Origin: JBBRDU01 sp038230335
GTDB lineage: Bacteria; Verrucomicrobiota; Verrucomicrobiia; Chthoniobacterales; UBA10450
NCBI GenBank assembly: GCA_038230335.1
Contig: JBBRNL010000004.1
Location: forward strand, 248,001 to 312,000
Direction of reading: 5' to 3'
DNA: 64,000 nt
Part shown: positions 1 through 7,897 of the stretch, piece by piece
Layout of the letters: every line of letters begins with the position of its first letter
Numbering within the stretch: the stretch's first letter is position 1
The notes under the pieces: generated by a model
Seen by the model: only the letters and a program-made list of their open reading frames with translations
Told to the model about the DNA's origin: nothing
The model's database searches: none
Made by a program: the position numbers and the translations under genes

Positions 1-185
1 GTCGCCGCGACCAAGCCTGAGACGGGGAGCATTCGCCGCCAGCTTAACCATCGACGGGACCACGCGCTGGGGGCAGTCTCCTCGCGAATCCGGCGCAGGA
101 CATCGCGGGCAAAGAACGGAGCCGCCGCCGGCCGGGGGGTCGAGCCCAGGAGGTCCCACAGTTGCTTGTCATCTTCACGCTGCAT
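1..185 (-). CDS. Partial small membrane protein, anti-sigma-like (3' end outside window)
   Basis: Reading the minus strand from an ATG at 185-183 gives 61 open codons to the window edge. The protein starts MQREDDKQLWDLLGSTPRP, continues with a basic segment (ARDVLRRIREE, then a Trp/Arg-rich stretch) and ends at the beginning of a hydrophobic stretch (MLPVSGLVAA). A short charged head before a single membrane segment resembles the small anti-sigma-like proteins encoded beside sigma factors in Verrucomicrobiota, but no catalytic or zinc motif is visible. It starts 65 bp after the rpoD stop on the same strand. The family is an inference; the open frame is seen directly. Confidence 0.5.
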   Translation of the reverse strand, partial: MQREDDKQLWDLLGSTPRPAAAPFFARDVLRRIREETAPSAWSRRWLSWRRMLPVSGLVAA

Positions 186-250
186 AGTCGTCCGGTTATT
201 GAACCTAACGGAGAGCGGCAAAGTTGCGCAAGCCCCCCGATTATGGAGAT

Positions 251-2119
251 CTAGGCCTCGGCGGCTTCAAGGAAGCCTTCCAACTGGCGAATCCGAGTCG
301 GATGGCGCATTTTACGCAGGGCCTTGGCTTCGATCTGTCGGATTCGCTCGCGCGTCACGCGGAACTGCCGTCCCACTTCCTCGAGGGTCCGGCTGTAGCC
401 ATCAACCAGGCCAAACCGCTGCTCTAATACCTGACGCTCCCGTTCGGTCAGCGTTTCCAAGACATCCTTGATCTTTTCCTTCAAAAGGACGATCGCGGTC
501 ATGTCGCTGGGATTTTCCGCGCCCTTATCTTCAATAAAGTCGCCGAAGTTGGTTTCTTCACTTTCCCCCACGGGCGATTGAAGGGAGATCGGCTGCTGGG
601 CCATCTTCAAGACCGCGCGGACGCGATCGACCGGCAGCAGAATCTCTTCTGCCACCTCTTCCGGAGTCGGTTCCCGCCCATATTCCTGGACAAGTTGCTT
701 TTGCACCCGCATCAATTTGTTGATCGTCTCGATCATATGCACGGGAATGCGAATCGTGCGGGCCTGATCGGCAATCGAACGGGTGATGGCCTGCCGGATC
801 CACCAGGTGGCGTAGGTGGAAAACTTATAGCCGCGGCGATATTCGAATTTCTCGACCGCTTTCATTAAACCCATGTTGCCTTCCTGAATAAGATCCAGGA
901 ATGACAGCCCGCGATTTGTATATTTTTTGGCGATGGAAATGACGAGCCGAAGATTGGCTTCGACCATTTCGGTTTTGGCGCGCAGGGCCTTGCGCAGCCA
1001 ATTTTTCAAATCCTGATATTGCTCCCTGTATTCATCGACGGAAAGCCAGAGCATTTTTTCCAGCTCAGAAATCTTCGCAGCCACGGGGGCGTGCCCGGCA
1101 CGGCCGCGTGGTTTTTTCACCACCTCGGCCTTCAGTTCAACCAAAACGAGGTACTGTTCGTCGGCCAGATGCACAAATTCTTCTGTGACTTTCTGCTTAA
1201 AATAAAACTTCGGGTAAAACCTCTGCAAAGAAGCAACCGTGCGCTGTAAGGCCTTCGATTTTTTCGAGTCTTTCTTGGAGGAGCGGGTGATGAGCCCGTA
1301 CTGATGACTGATGGATGCGCTCAGTCTCCCCACTTGTTTGCACAAGCGCGGCAGCATTTTCATGTAGCGCTCGCGGCTCTCGATCTTCTTATCGAGGATG
1401 ACGCGATCAAAGCGCTCCCGGCCTTCCGTCAACTTGGCGGCCAGGTCGAGGTGCGCCTGGGCGATGAAACCGAAGCGGTTGATGAGCTGTTGCACCATGT
1501 TCTCGGCCTCTTCAATGCGCTTGGAAATTTCTACTTCCTGCTCGCGCGTGAGCAACGGGACCTGACCCATTTGCTTGAGGTACATGCGAACCGGGTCATC
1601 AAGAATATCCAGTTTCGTTTCCGGTTTTTCTTCCTCCTCTTCTTCCGCGTCCTTCTTTCCGTCCTTGAAGCGATCGACTTCGGACGCCTCAATGATATCG
1701 ATCTCCATCTTGCGGAGTCGGATCAGGATAGCATCAAGGTCATCGGCATCGGTGAGACCTTCGGGGAGCGCTTCGTTCAGGTCATCGAACGTGAGATAGC
1801 CTTGTTCTTTGGCCAGTTTGATGAGCTCACGGATGCGGGCCTGCAAGTCCGCTTCGGATTGTAGAGGCACAGCATTGGCCGCTTTGGCGGCAGGGGCGGC
1901 GCCACGGCGCGGACGCTTTGCCTCGGCTGCGCCCTTGGCCTTGGCCACAGGTTTGGAAGGAACGGCCGGCTTACGCGACGGCTTCTTCTTTTCTTTGAGC
2001 TGAACGCGCTTGGGCTTCGGCCGCATCTTGGGCGACTGCGGGGCGCGGGTTTTTCGATTCGAATGCCTGGCCAAAGTTGCGCGTTTAGGGAGTGGACTGG
2101 GACGTTCGATTAGTAGCAT
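251..2119 (-). CDS. rpoD: RNA polymerase primary sigma factor RpoD
   Basis: Principal sigma-70 factor that directs RNA polymerase to housekeeping promoters. With the start at 2119 the protein has 622 residues. It carries a Lys/Ala/Pro-rich basic head (about 32-80), region 1.1 (about 90-145), an acidic run, region 1.2 (DPVRMYLKQMGQVPLLTREQE, about 175-195), a non-conserved insert of about 180 residues, region 2 (NLRLVISIAKKYTNRGLSF through YATWWIRQAI, about 390-465), region 3, and region 4 with its helix-turn-helix (TLEEVGRQFRVTRERIRQIE, about 577-597). The frame is open to 2194, but the ATG at 2119 is the first one after the dnaG stop. A further ATG at 2026 is possible. dnaG lies directly upstream, the usual macromolecular-synthesis arrangement. 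Confidence 0.97.
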   Translation of the reverse strand: MLLIERPSPLPKRATLARHSNRKTRAPQSPKMRPKPKRVQLKEKKKPSRKPAVPSKPVAKAKGAAEAKRPRRGAAPAAKAANAVPLQSEADLQARIRELIKLAKEQGYLTFDDLNEALPEGLTDADDLDAILIRLRKMEIDIIEASEVDRFKDGKKDAEEEEEEKPETKLDILDDPVRMYLKQMGQVPLLTREQEVEISKRIEEAENMVQQLINRFGFIAQAHLDLAAKLTEGRERFDRVILDKKIESRERYMKMLPRLCKQVGRLSASISHQYGLITRSSKKDSKKSKALQRTVASLQRFYPKFYFKQKVTEEFVHLADEQYLVLVELKAEVVKKPRGRAGHAPVAAKISELEKMLWLSVDEYREQYQDLKNWLRKALRAKTEMVEANLRLVISIAKKYTNRGLSFLDLIQEGNMGLMKAVEKFEYRRGYKFSTYATWWIRQAITRSIADQARTIRIPVHMIETINKLMRVQKQLVQEYGREPTPEEVAEEILLPVDRVRAVLKMAQQPISLQSPVGESEETNFGDFIEDKGAENPSDMTAIVLLKEKIKDVLETLTERERQVLEQRFGLVDGYSRTLEEVGRQFRVTRERIRQIEAKALRKMRHPTRIRQLEGFLEAAEA

Positions 2120-2129
2120 TCTGCGGAAA

Positions 2130-3938
2130 TCAGCTTTCCGCGGATGGGGTCGGCGAAAACTGCGAAAGTTCGTGGAGTTGATCCGTAAGGTCAAGAATTT
2201 GTTTCTGCAAATTGACGATCTCTCCGGTGCTCAACCGGGCCGCTTTGATCCGGCTTTGCGCGACGGCCAGCTGCCGCCGGACAACGGCCTGGCGCAGGCC
2301 GCGCCACCACTGCTCGACGATGTGACCCGGCTCCTTTGGCATTCTTTGCATAAGCCATGAGGAGATGAGCGATTCTTCCGCCGGGCTGAGCGTCACCATA
2401 AAAGCGTTCAGCGACGCGGGATCGGACGGGCGCACGTCGCTCGCCAGCACCTTGGCCAGCAATTCGGTGTTCGGCGTCTCGGCCAGCGTTTCGCGCCAGT
2501 TTTGTTGCTTTAGAAAATCAGCGGCCGATTCATCCCGCAAAGCGAGCAGACAGAGCAAGGCGACATCGTGGGGAGGCGCCGGAGCGAGAGCCGGCGCGGC
2601 CTGCCCGGGAGGGGTCCATGTTTTTGCAGCCTTGGGCAAAAGATTTTCGAAATCTGCGGTCGATACGCCGAGCCGAGCCGTCACTTTTCGCACGACCTCG
2701 CCGCGCATCAGCGAATCCCGGATATGCGAAACCGTTTCGGCCAGGCTCCGGGCCAGCTCCATTTTCTGGCCTAACGAATTAAGATCGGTCGTGGAGACTT
2801 CGTGCTCGATCCAATAATCGAAAAAATCGCGGGCCGACGTGATGCGAGCTTCGAACTCCTCCCTTCCGTTCTTTCGAACAAGTGAATCGGGATCCTCGCC
2901 CGGTGGCATTTCGGCTACGCGCACGATCAGATCATTCTGGAGAAGGGCATCGAGCGATCGTTCGGCCGCCTTCTTCCCAGCCGCGTCCGCGTCGAAGCAA
3001 AGAACCACTTCGTTAACAAATCGCTTTAGGACTCGCGCCTGACTCTCGGTAAACGCCGTGCCCTGCGGTGCGACCACGTTCGTGATCCCTGCTTCGAACA
3101 AGGCGATAAGGTCGAGCTGTCCCTCGCAGACGATGGCGGAGTTCGCGTCGATCAGGCTCCTCTTCGTCTTGTGCAATCCGAAGAGGACATTGCCCTTGCG
3201 GAAAAGCGGTGTCTCCGGCGAATTGATGTATTTCGCGGCTTCCGCGTCCTTCTGCAGGATCCTACCGCTGAACGCGATGACCTCGCCCACATCGTTGCAA
3301 ATCGGGAACATAATGCGATCGCGGAAACGATCGTAGACGTCGCCCTGCTCTTTACTTTCATCACGCAGTTTGACCAGCCCGCTCTGCAGAATCTGGCGGC
3401 GTTGATAGCCCCGCTCCAACGTCCAGTTCAAAAAAACATCCCAACCTGGCGGGGCATAACCAAGCTGCCAGCTTTTGGCGACCACCCGGTCGATTCCGCG
3501 TTGCTTCAAGTACTCGCGCGCGGGCGCGGCAAAATCCTTCTTCAAAAGATTGTCGTGAAACCACTCCGCCGCCTCGGAGTGCAGTTGGAGAAGGGTCCGT
3601 CGCGCCTCGTGCTGGCGATCCTCCTCGCCGCCGGGGCGACGTTCCTCCACCACCGTGATTCCAACCCGCGCCCCCAGTTTGCGCACCGCCGCGGGAAAAT
3701 CGACATGCTCATAATCCATGACGAAGCGAAAGACGGTGCCGCCCACGCCACAGCCAAAACAATGAAAGGTCTGGCGCGCCGGATTGACGTGAAACGAAGG
3801 CGTTTTTTCCTGATGAAAGGGGCAGAGTGCCTTAAAATTGCCGCCGACGCGGCGCAAAGGGAAATAGGAGCCGATGACCTCGACAATATCGTTGGCCGCA
3901 GCGATTTGCTCGATGGTCTGTGTTGCAATGGCTCCCAC
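2130..3938 (-). CDS. dnaG: DNA primase DnaG
   Basis: Makes RNA primers at the replication fork. The 602-residue protein has an N-terminal CHC2 zinc-binding domain (C39, H42, C60, C63 in LCPFH...FHCFGCG), the catalytic core, and a TOPRIM domain with the glutamate of VCEGQLDLIALFEAG and the DADAAGKKAAER metal motif. The C-terminal helicase-binding part is divergent, as is usual. The frame is open to 4007 from an ATG, but a GTG at 3938 gives MGAIATQTIEQIAAANDIVEVI, which matches the normal DnaG beginning, so I prefer it. The stop lies 10 bp before the preferred rpoD ATG, so the two are probably co-transcribed. The gene diverges from nfeD, with about 70 bp between starts. Confidence 0.96.
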   Translation of the reverse strand: MGAIATQTIEQIAAANDIVEVIGSYFPLRRVGGNFKALCPFHQEKTPSFHVNPARQTFHCFGCGVGGTVFRFVMDYEHVDFPAAVRKLGARVGITVVEERRPGGEEDRQHEARRTLLQLHSEAAEWFHDNLLKKDFAAPAREYLKQRGIDRVVAKSWQLGYAPPGWDVFLNWTLERGYQRRQILQSGLVKLRDESKEQGDVYDRFRDRIMFPICNDVGEVIAFSGRILQKDAEAAKYINSPETPLFRKGNVLFGLHKTKRSLIDANSAIVCEGQLDLIALFEAGITNVVAPQGTAFTESQARVLKRFVNEVVLCFDADAAGKKAAERSLDALLQNDLIVRVAEMPPGEDPDSLVRKNGREEFEARITSARDFFDYWIEHEVSTTDLNSLGQKMELARSLAETVSHIRDSLMRGEVVRKVTARLGVSTADFENLLPKAAKTWTPPGQAAPALAPAPPHDVALLCLLALRDESAADFLKQQNWRETLAETPNTELLAKVLASDVRPSDPASLNAFMVTLSPAEESLISSWLMQRMPKEPGHIVEQWWRGLRQAVVRRQLAVAQSRIKAARLSTGEIVNLQKQILDLTDQLHELSQFSPTPSAES

Positions 3939-4009
3939 GCGGTGGATTTTTCGCTCGTTCCTTTGACTTAGCGATGCGAAACTTACGCAGCGGCAAGACG
4001 CTTCCAACT

Positions 4010-5404
4010 ATGATACGAAGATTATTCGTTTGCGCCTTACTTGGGCTGGCGGGGGGAACGAGTGGCCTCGATGCGCGCGAGATCGTGCGCAAAGGCGACG
4101 TGGTGGTAGTTCCTCTGAGCGGCGAAATATCAGGATCGCTTGCCACTTTTATCCGGCGCACCGAAAAAGAGGCGGAGAGCAGCGGGGCCTCTGCCATTAT
4201 TTTTGAGATGAACACCTACGGCGGCCGGCTCGATTCGGCGGAGGAGATCACGAACGTCCTGAACCGGGCGACCATTCCCACCTACACGTTCATTAACACC
4301 AATGCGGGTTCGGCCGGTTCGCTTCTCGCGCTGGCCACACGCTATATTTATATGGCCCCGGTCAGCGCGATTGGAGCGGCTGCTCCGGTTCAGTCCACAG
4401 GCGAGGATCTGCCCGCAACAGAGCGGGAAAAGACCATCTCCTACTGGTCGGCTTTGGTTCGAAGCTCCGCCACGCGCAACGGCCACAATCCGGATATCGG
4501 CGAGGCCTTCATGAATAAGGATAAGGAAGTAAAAATCGGCGATCGCATCGTTCATCCCAAAGGAACGCTCCTGACTCTCAATGCGCAGGAAGCGGCCGAA
4601 CAAATTAATGGGAAGCCCCTCCTCGCTGCCGGGATTGCCGATTCGGTGGCGGAATTGATGCGCAAGGCCGGGTTAAAAGGAAACGTGGCGTCGCTCGCAC
4701 CCACAGGTTTCGAGCAACTCGCGCTATGGATCACCGGACTGGCTCCACTTCTATTATTAGGCGGCATCATCGGCGCCTACCTGGAATTTAAAATTCCGGG
4801 GGCGACCCTGCCGGGCGTCGTGGCGGCAATCTGCTTCGCGCTCTTCTTTCTCGGTCACTACCTCGCGGGTCTGGCGGGCTGGGAAGTGGTCGCGTTGTTT
4901 ATTCTCGGGCTCATTCTGGTGTTAATCGAAATCCTATTCTTTGCTCATTCGACCATTGTGGTAGGCGTGGTGGGGATATTTCTCATGCTTGGTTCGATTC
5001 TGTGGGCCATGACCGACCGGTATCCGGGCGAGAATTTTCTGCCGACCGGCGGGATGCTTTTGGTGCCGTTGCGGAATCTGCTCATCGCTATGATCGCCTC
5101 GGGGATCGTGATCGTGGTCCTCGCTCGTTATTTGCCGCGCACGAGTCTCTACCGCCGATTTGCGTTGATGACGACCAATGCACCAGGCACGTCGCTCGCC
5201 ACCGGACAACGCGAGTTCGCCAGCGCCAGCCACCTGTCTCCCGGCATGCAAGGCACGGCTTTGTCGATGTTGCGACCCAGCGGCAAGGCGCGGTTCGCGG
5301 ACCATACGGTGGACGTGGTCACAGAGGGCGATTTTATTCCACCGGACACGCAAATCACGGTCGTCGAGGCTGACGGCATGCGCGTGGTGGTAAAGCGCGC
5401 CTGA
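4010..5404 (+). CDS. nfeD: NfeD-family membrane-bound ClpP-class serine protease
   Basis: 464 residues in the NfeD-long (1510-N type) layout. A signal peptide (MIRRLFVCALLGLAGG) precedes a ClpP/crotonase-fold protease domain (about 30-220), four to five membrane segments (about 235-385), and a C-terminal NfeD OB-fold domain (about 400-464). The catalytic serine lies in NTNAGSAGSLLALA (S101 or S104) with a candidate lysine in EREKTISYW (K141). The MAPVSAIGAAAPV stretch is typical of the family. Homologues cleave stomatin-type membrane proteins and usually sit beside a stomatin gene; none is present here. The frame is open upstream to 3920, but only the ATG at 4010 begins a signal peptide. The gene converges on thiS. 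Confidence 0.88.
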   Translation: MIRRLFVCALLGLAGGTSGLDAREIVRKGDVVVVPLSGEISGSLATFIRRTEKEAESSGASAIIFEMNTYGGRLDSAEEITNVLNRATIPTYTFINTNAGSAGSLLALATRYIYMAPVSAIGAAAPVQSTGEDLPATEREKTISYWSALVRSSATRNGHNPDIGEAFMNKDKEVKIGDRIVHPKGTLLTLNAQEAAEQINGKPLLAAGIADSVAELMRKAGLKGNVASLAPTGFEQLALWITGLAPLLLLGGIIGAYLEFKIPGATLPGVVAAICFALFFLGHYLAGLAGWEVVALFILGLILVLIEILFFAHSTIVVGVVGIFLMLGSILWAMTDRYPGENFLPTGGMLLVPLRNLLIAMIASGIVIVVLARYLPRTSLYRRFALMTTNAPGTSLATGQREFASASHLSPGMQGTALSMLRPSGKARFADHTVDVVTEGDFIPPDTQITVVEADGMRVVVKRA

Positions 5405-5442
5405 CGCGTCTTCTACTCAACTCCATTGACATGGCTGCGGAG

Positions 5443-5643
5443 TTACCCTCCTGCCACGACACGAACGAATTCGATTTTGTCGCCATCGGCCAATTCCTGT
5501 TGCATCCATTCATGCCGATGGAGAGCGAGACCATTGTGTTCGATTAGAACAGCCTGTGGCGGCAATTTGTAAACCTGCACCAGTTCCGCTACGGTTTTGG
5601 CCCCGCGCGCGTCACTGCGTTCGCCGTTTAGCGAAATGGTCAT
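5443..5643 (-). CDS. thiS: Sulfur carrier protein ThiS
   Basis: Small ubiquitin-like sulfur carrier for the thiazole half of thiamine; its C-terminus is adenylated and then thiocarboxylated. The ATG at 5643 gives 66 residues, the family norm, beginning MTISLNGE and ending VRVVAGG with the required terminal Gly-Gly. The frame is open further upstream but that part lies inside thiH. The start codon overlaps the thiH stop (ATGA), which indicates translational coupling. thiG, which uses the ThiS thiocarboxylate, is not in this window. Confidence 0.92.
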   Translation of the reverse strand: MTISLNGERSDARGAKTVAELVQVYKLPPQAVLIEHNGLALHRHEWMQQELADGDKIEFVRVVAGG

Positions 5644-6764
5644 GTCTGGGCGAGCGCCTGATCCCAGTCTTTCCACACCGGATCAAATCCATTCTGCTGC
5701 AAAAATAACGCAATCTCAGCGGGAGACCTTTCATCACTAATCTCAAATTGCCCGGTGGCGAGCTGGTTCTGGCCTCGCTCGAACTCAGGCGTAATCATCC
5801 GGCCCCGCACCGTGTGATGAAGATTCTGGCTCCCCTGGCCGGTGTAGCCCCCGGGTTCGGTGTGGCTGCCCGCGCTCATCATCGTAACGCCAAGAGAAAC
5901 AAGGGCGTCGCGCAAGGCAGCCGGCTCCCGCGTGCTTAAAACAAGATTGATCTGTGGGAACGTCACCCGGAATGCGCAAACGAGCTGCGCCAACTCTCGA
6001 TCGCTCATGGAAAAGCGAGGCTGAAATTCGCCGGCGGCGGGGCGAAGACGAGGCAGACTGACACTGATCTGCGCCTGCCAACAATGCTTCAAAAGGTATT
6101 CCACGTGCCCGGCCAAAGCGATCGCGTCCTGTTGCCATGGGGCCAATCCAAATAGAACGCCGATGCCGAGCCGACGGAATCCCGCCTGGTATCCGCGCTC
6201 GACACAATCCAGCCGCCAGTTGAAATCGCGCTTCGGCCCCGCTGTGTGCAACTCGTCGTAGAGACCCCGGTCGTATGTTTCCTGATAAACAACGAGCCCA
6301 TCAGCACCGGCGCTCACGACTGGTTCGTAATCCTGGGCGGACATGGGGCCGACCTCGATGGCGATGGAGGAGAAGCTGGGCGCCAACGCGCGCACGCAAT
6401 CCGCCAGATAACCCTGATTGACGAATTTTGGATGTTCGCCGGCCACGAGCAGGACGTGGCGAAAGCCGGCTTTGGACAGGTGACGCGCCTCCGCGACAAC
6501 TTCATCAACGCTGAGCGTCACGCGCAGGATCGGGTTGTCGCGCGAAAAACCGCAATACTGACAGTTGTTAATGCACTCATTGGACAGGTAGAGCGGCGCG
6601 AATAGGCGCATAGTCCGCCCGAAATTCCGGGAGGTCAGGGAGCGGGACATTTGCGCGAGACGTTCCAGTTCTCCGTCCGACTTCGGCAGAAGCAGAGCTT
6701 CGAAACTCCGCAGCGCGGAAGATCCGGCCAAAGGCAAAGCATCGAGAACCCGTCCGAAGGACAT
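5640..6764 (-). CDS. thiH: 2-iminoacetate synthase ThiH (radical SAM tyrosine lyase)
   Basis: Radical SAM enzyme that cleaves tyrosine into dehydroglycine (2-iminoacetate) and p-cresol for thiazole formation. 374 residues, close to the family length. The CxxxCxxC cluster motif is C64, C68 and C71 in SNECINNCQYCGFSRDNP, followed by a SAM-binding LLVAGEHPK and the ThiH-type SVSLPRLRPAAGEF and GSHTEPGGYTG segments. The C-terminal part belongs to the biotin/thiamine-synthesis-associated (BATS) domain. It is encoded directly before thiS with an ATGA overlap. Neither thiG nor thiF is adjacent. Confidence 0.93.
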   Translation of the reverse strand: MSFGRVLDALPLAGSSALRSFEALLLPKSDGELERLAQMSRSLTSRNFGRTMRLFAPLYLSNECINNCQYCGFSRDNPILRVTLSVDEVVAEARHLSKAGFRHVLLVAGEHPKFVNQGYLADCVRALAPSFSSIAIEVGPMSAQDYEPVVSAGADGLVVYQETYDRGLYDELHTAGPKRDFNWRLDCVERGYQAGFRRLGIGVLFGLAPWQQDAIALAGHVEYLLKHCWQAQISVSLPRLRPAAGEFQPRFSMSDRELAQLVCAFRVTFPQINLVLSTREPAALRDALVSLGVTMMSAGSHTEPGGYTGQGSQNLHHTVRGRMITPEFERGQNQLATGQFEISDERSPAEIALFLQQNGFDPVWKDWDQALAQT

Positions 6765-6863
6765 GCAATTAACTTTCTGTATCAGCCCGTAATAGCAACA
6801 GCAACCGAGGAAGCCGCCGGCGGTGCGACCGGATTAGGCCGACCGCGTGGGCCTAAAAGCAAA

Positions 6864-6893
6864 CGGCGGCATTCGGTATCCCGAATGCCGCCG
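6864..6893 (-). terminator. Rho-independent terminator of the outer-membrane protein gene
   Basis: Perfect 13-bp stem (CGGCGGCATTCGG / CCGAATGCCGCCG) around a 4-nt loop, 22 bp past the end of the minus-strand barrel gene. On the minus strand it is followed by TTTGCTTTT. Confidence 0.85.
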
Positions 6894-6914
6894 CTGAAAA
6901 AGCTTCGACTAAGG

Positions 6915-7643
6915 TTAGTAAGACAGAGTCACGCCAAAACGGGCCATCCCGAAGTCGTTGTTCCCGTATTGCAGAACATTGTAGGCGTAGTCACCCATGA
7001 TACCGATGTGCTTGGTGATACGAACTTCCAAACCGGCACCGAACTGGCCAGTCAGATTGGCTTTGCGATTCTTGATGGTCTGGTTCTGACGAAACTCGGG
7101 CTCATTACCGCGCTGCAACTCGTTGAAGAAGCGGGAGGTATGGGATCCACCGCTTGTCGCTCCAACGCCTGCCCATGTGTAGGGGGCGAAACGCGAGCAG
7201 CCGATCGGCCAGCGGAATGTAATGGTACCCAAACCGCCACCACCGATGTTGTCGTTGGCATCAACCACAAAGCCTTCTGCACCCGCGGCCCAGTGTTTGT
7301 TCCAGAAGTATTTGATATCCAGACCGCCACCCCAGGCGTTGTCCCGGTTGATGAAGCGATCATTGCTCCACTCGCCGAGGTCGATATGTTCCGTTTGCGA
7401 ACCATCGAGACGAGCTTCGCCGTCAAAGTCGCCCGTGCGAAAATCGGTTCTGTGTCCGGTGTTATACGGGAAGGCAACGGTGCCCCAAAGGTTAAAGTCC
7501 CACTCGTGCGCGCGGTACCACTCGCATGGGGCGGGCGCTTGTTGGACTATTTCTTTGTCCTTGCCGGAGTAGCTCTCCGAGCCGGCGTAAGACAGTGCGC
7601 AGGCGGCGCACATGATTGCAAAGGTTAAGGTGAGTCTCTTCAT
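6915..7643 (-). CDS. Outer-membrane beta-barrel protein
   Basis: 242 residues with a clear signal peptide (MKRLTLTFAIMCAACALSYA, cleavage about residue 20). The mature part alternates polar and hydrophobic residues, is rich in Gly, Asn and aromatic residues, and ends in FGVTLSY with a C-terminal aromatic residue, the usual Bam recognition feature of barrels. Segments such as GLDIKYFWNKHWAAGAEGF and RFAPYTWAGVGA look like OmpA/Opacity-type porin strands, and eight strands would fit the length. No peptidoglycan-binding domain is present, so it is probably a simple barrel. The ligand is unknown. It is monocistronic, with its own terminator downstream. Confidence 0.8.
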   Translation of the reverse strand: MKRLTLTFAIMCAACALSYAGSESYSGKDKEIVQQAPAPCEWYRAHEWDFNLWGTVAFPYNTGHRTDFRTGDFDGEARLDGSQTEHIDLGEWSNDRFINRDNAWGGGLDIKYFWNKHWAAGAEGFVVDANDNIGGGGLGTITFRWPIGCSRFAPYTWAGVGATSGGSHTSRFFNELQRGNEPEFRQNQTIKNRKANLTGQFGAGLEVRITKHIGIMGDYAYNVLQYGNNDFGMARFGVTLSY

Positions 7644-7651
7644 TACGCAGG

Positions 7652-7680
7652 CTTTTACATGGGTGCAGAAACACCGTCAA
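7652..7680 (-). promoter_or_regulatory. Candidate sigma-70 promoter for the barrel gene
   Basis: On the minus strand TTGACG (7680-7675) and TAAAAG (7657-7652) are separated by 17 bp. The -10 box ends only 8 bp before the ATG, so a transcript from it would be leaderless. No Shine-Dalgarno is visible in TAAAAGCCTGCGTAATG. This is a motif match only. Confidence 0.35.
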
Positions 7681-7791
7681 CTATTTATTTTCAGAAAAGA
7701 TAAGAGGCTAACCTCAACGGGCGACTGTCGAGGTAAAAAATGGGTATTTATTGTTCTAATCACGTAAAATATCGGCAAAAGGAAAATCACC

Positions 7792-7811
7792 CGCTCGATC
7801 GATATCGAGCG
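7792..7811. terminator. Hairpin downstream of rng
   Basis: Perfect 8-bp stem CGCTCGAT / ATCGAGCG with a 4-nt loop, about 90 bp after the rng stop on the minus strand. The tract behind it is T-rich but interrupted (GGTGATTTTCC). It could end the mre-mrdA-rng transcript or be a regulatory palindrome. Confidence 0.35.
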
Positions 7812-7897
7812 CGGCATTTAAAAAACCGAAACTCGGGCGAGCATCGCATGTCGCAAAACAGCACATGCTGTGCCGGTGTCTTCCCGGGAACGGGTTG

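Noticed and set aside
1304..1864. Long plus-strand frames inside rpoD
   Set aside because: Antisense shadows of a strongly recognised gene; no start context or protein pattern of their own.
3171..3971. 266-codon plus-strand frame inside dnaG
   Set aside because: Antisense to DnaG zinc-finger and TOPRIM coding; low-complexity translation.
6651..7628. 325-codon plus-strand frame over thiH end, terminator and barrel gene
   Set aside because: Opposite to a signal-peptide barrel gene with its own terminator; the composition is that of a shadow.
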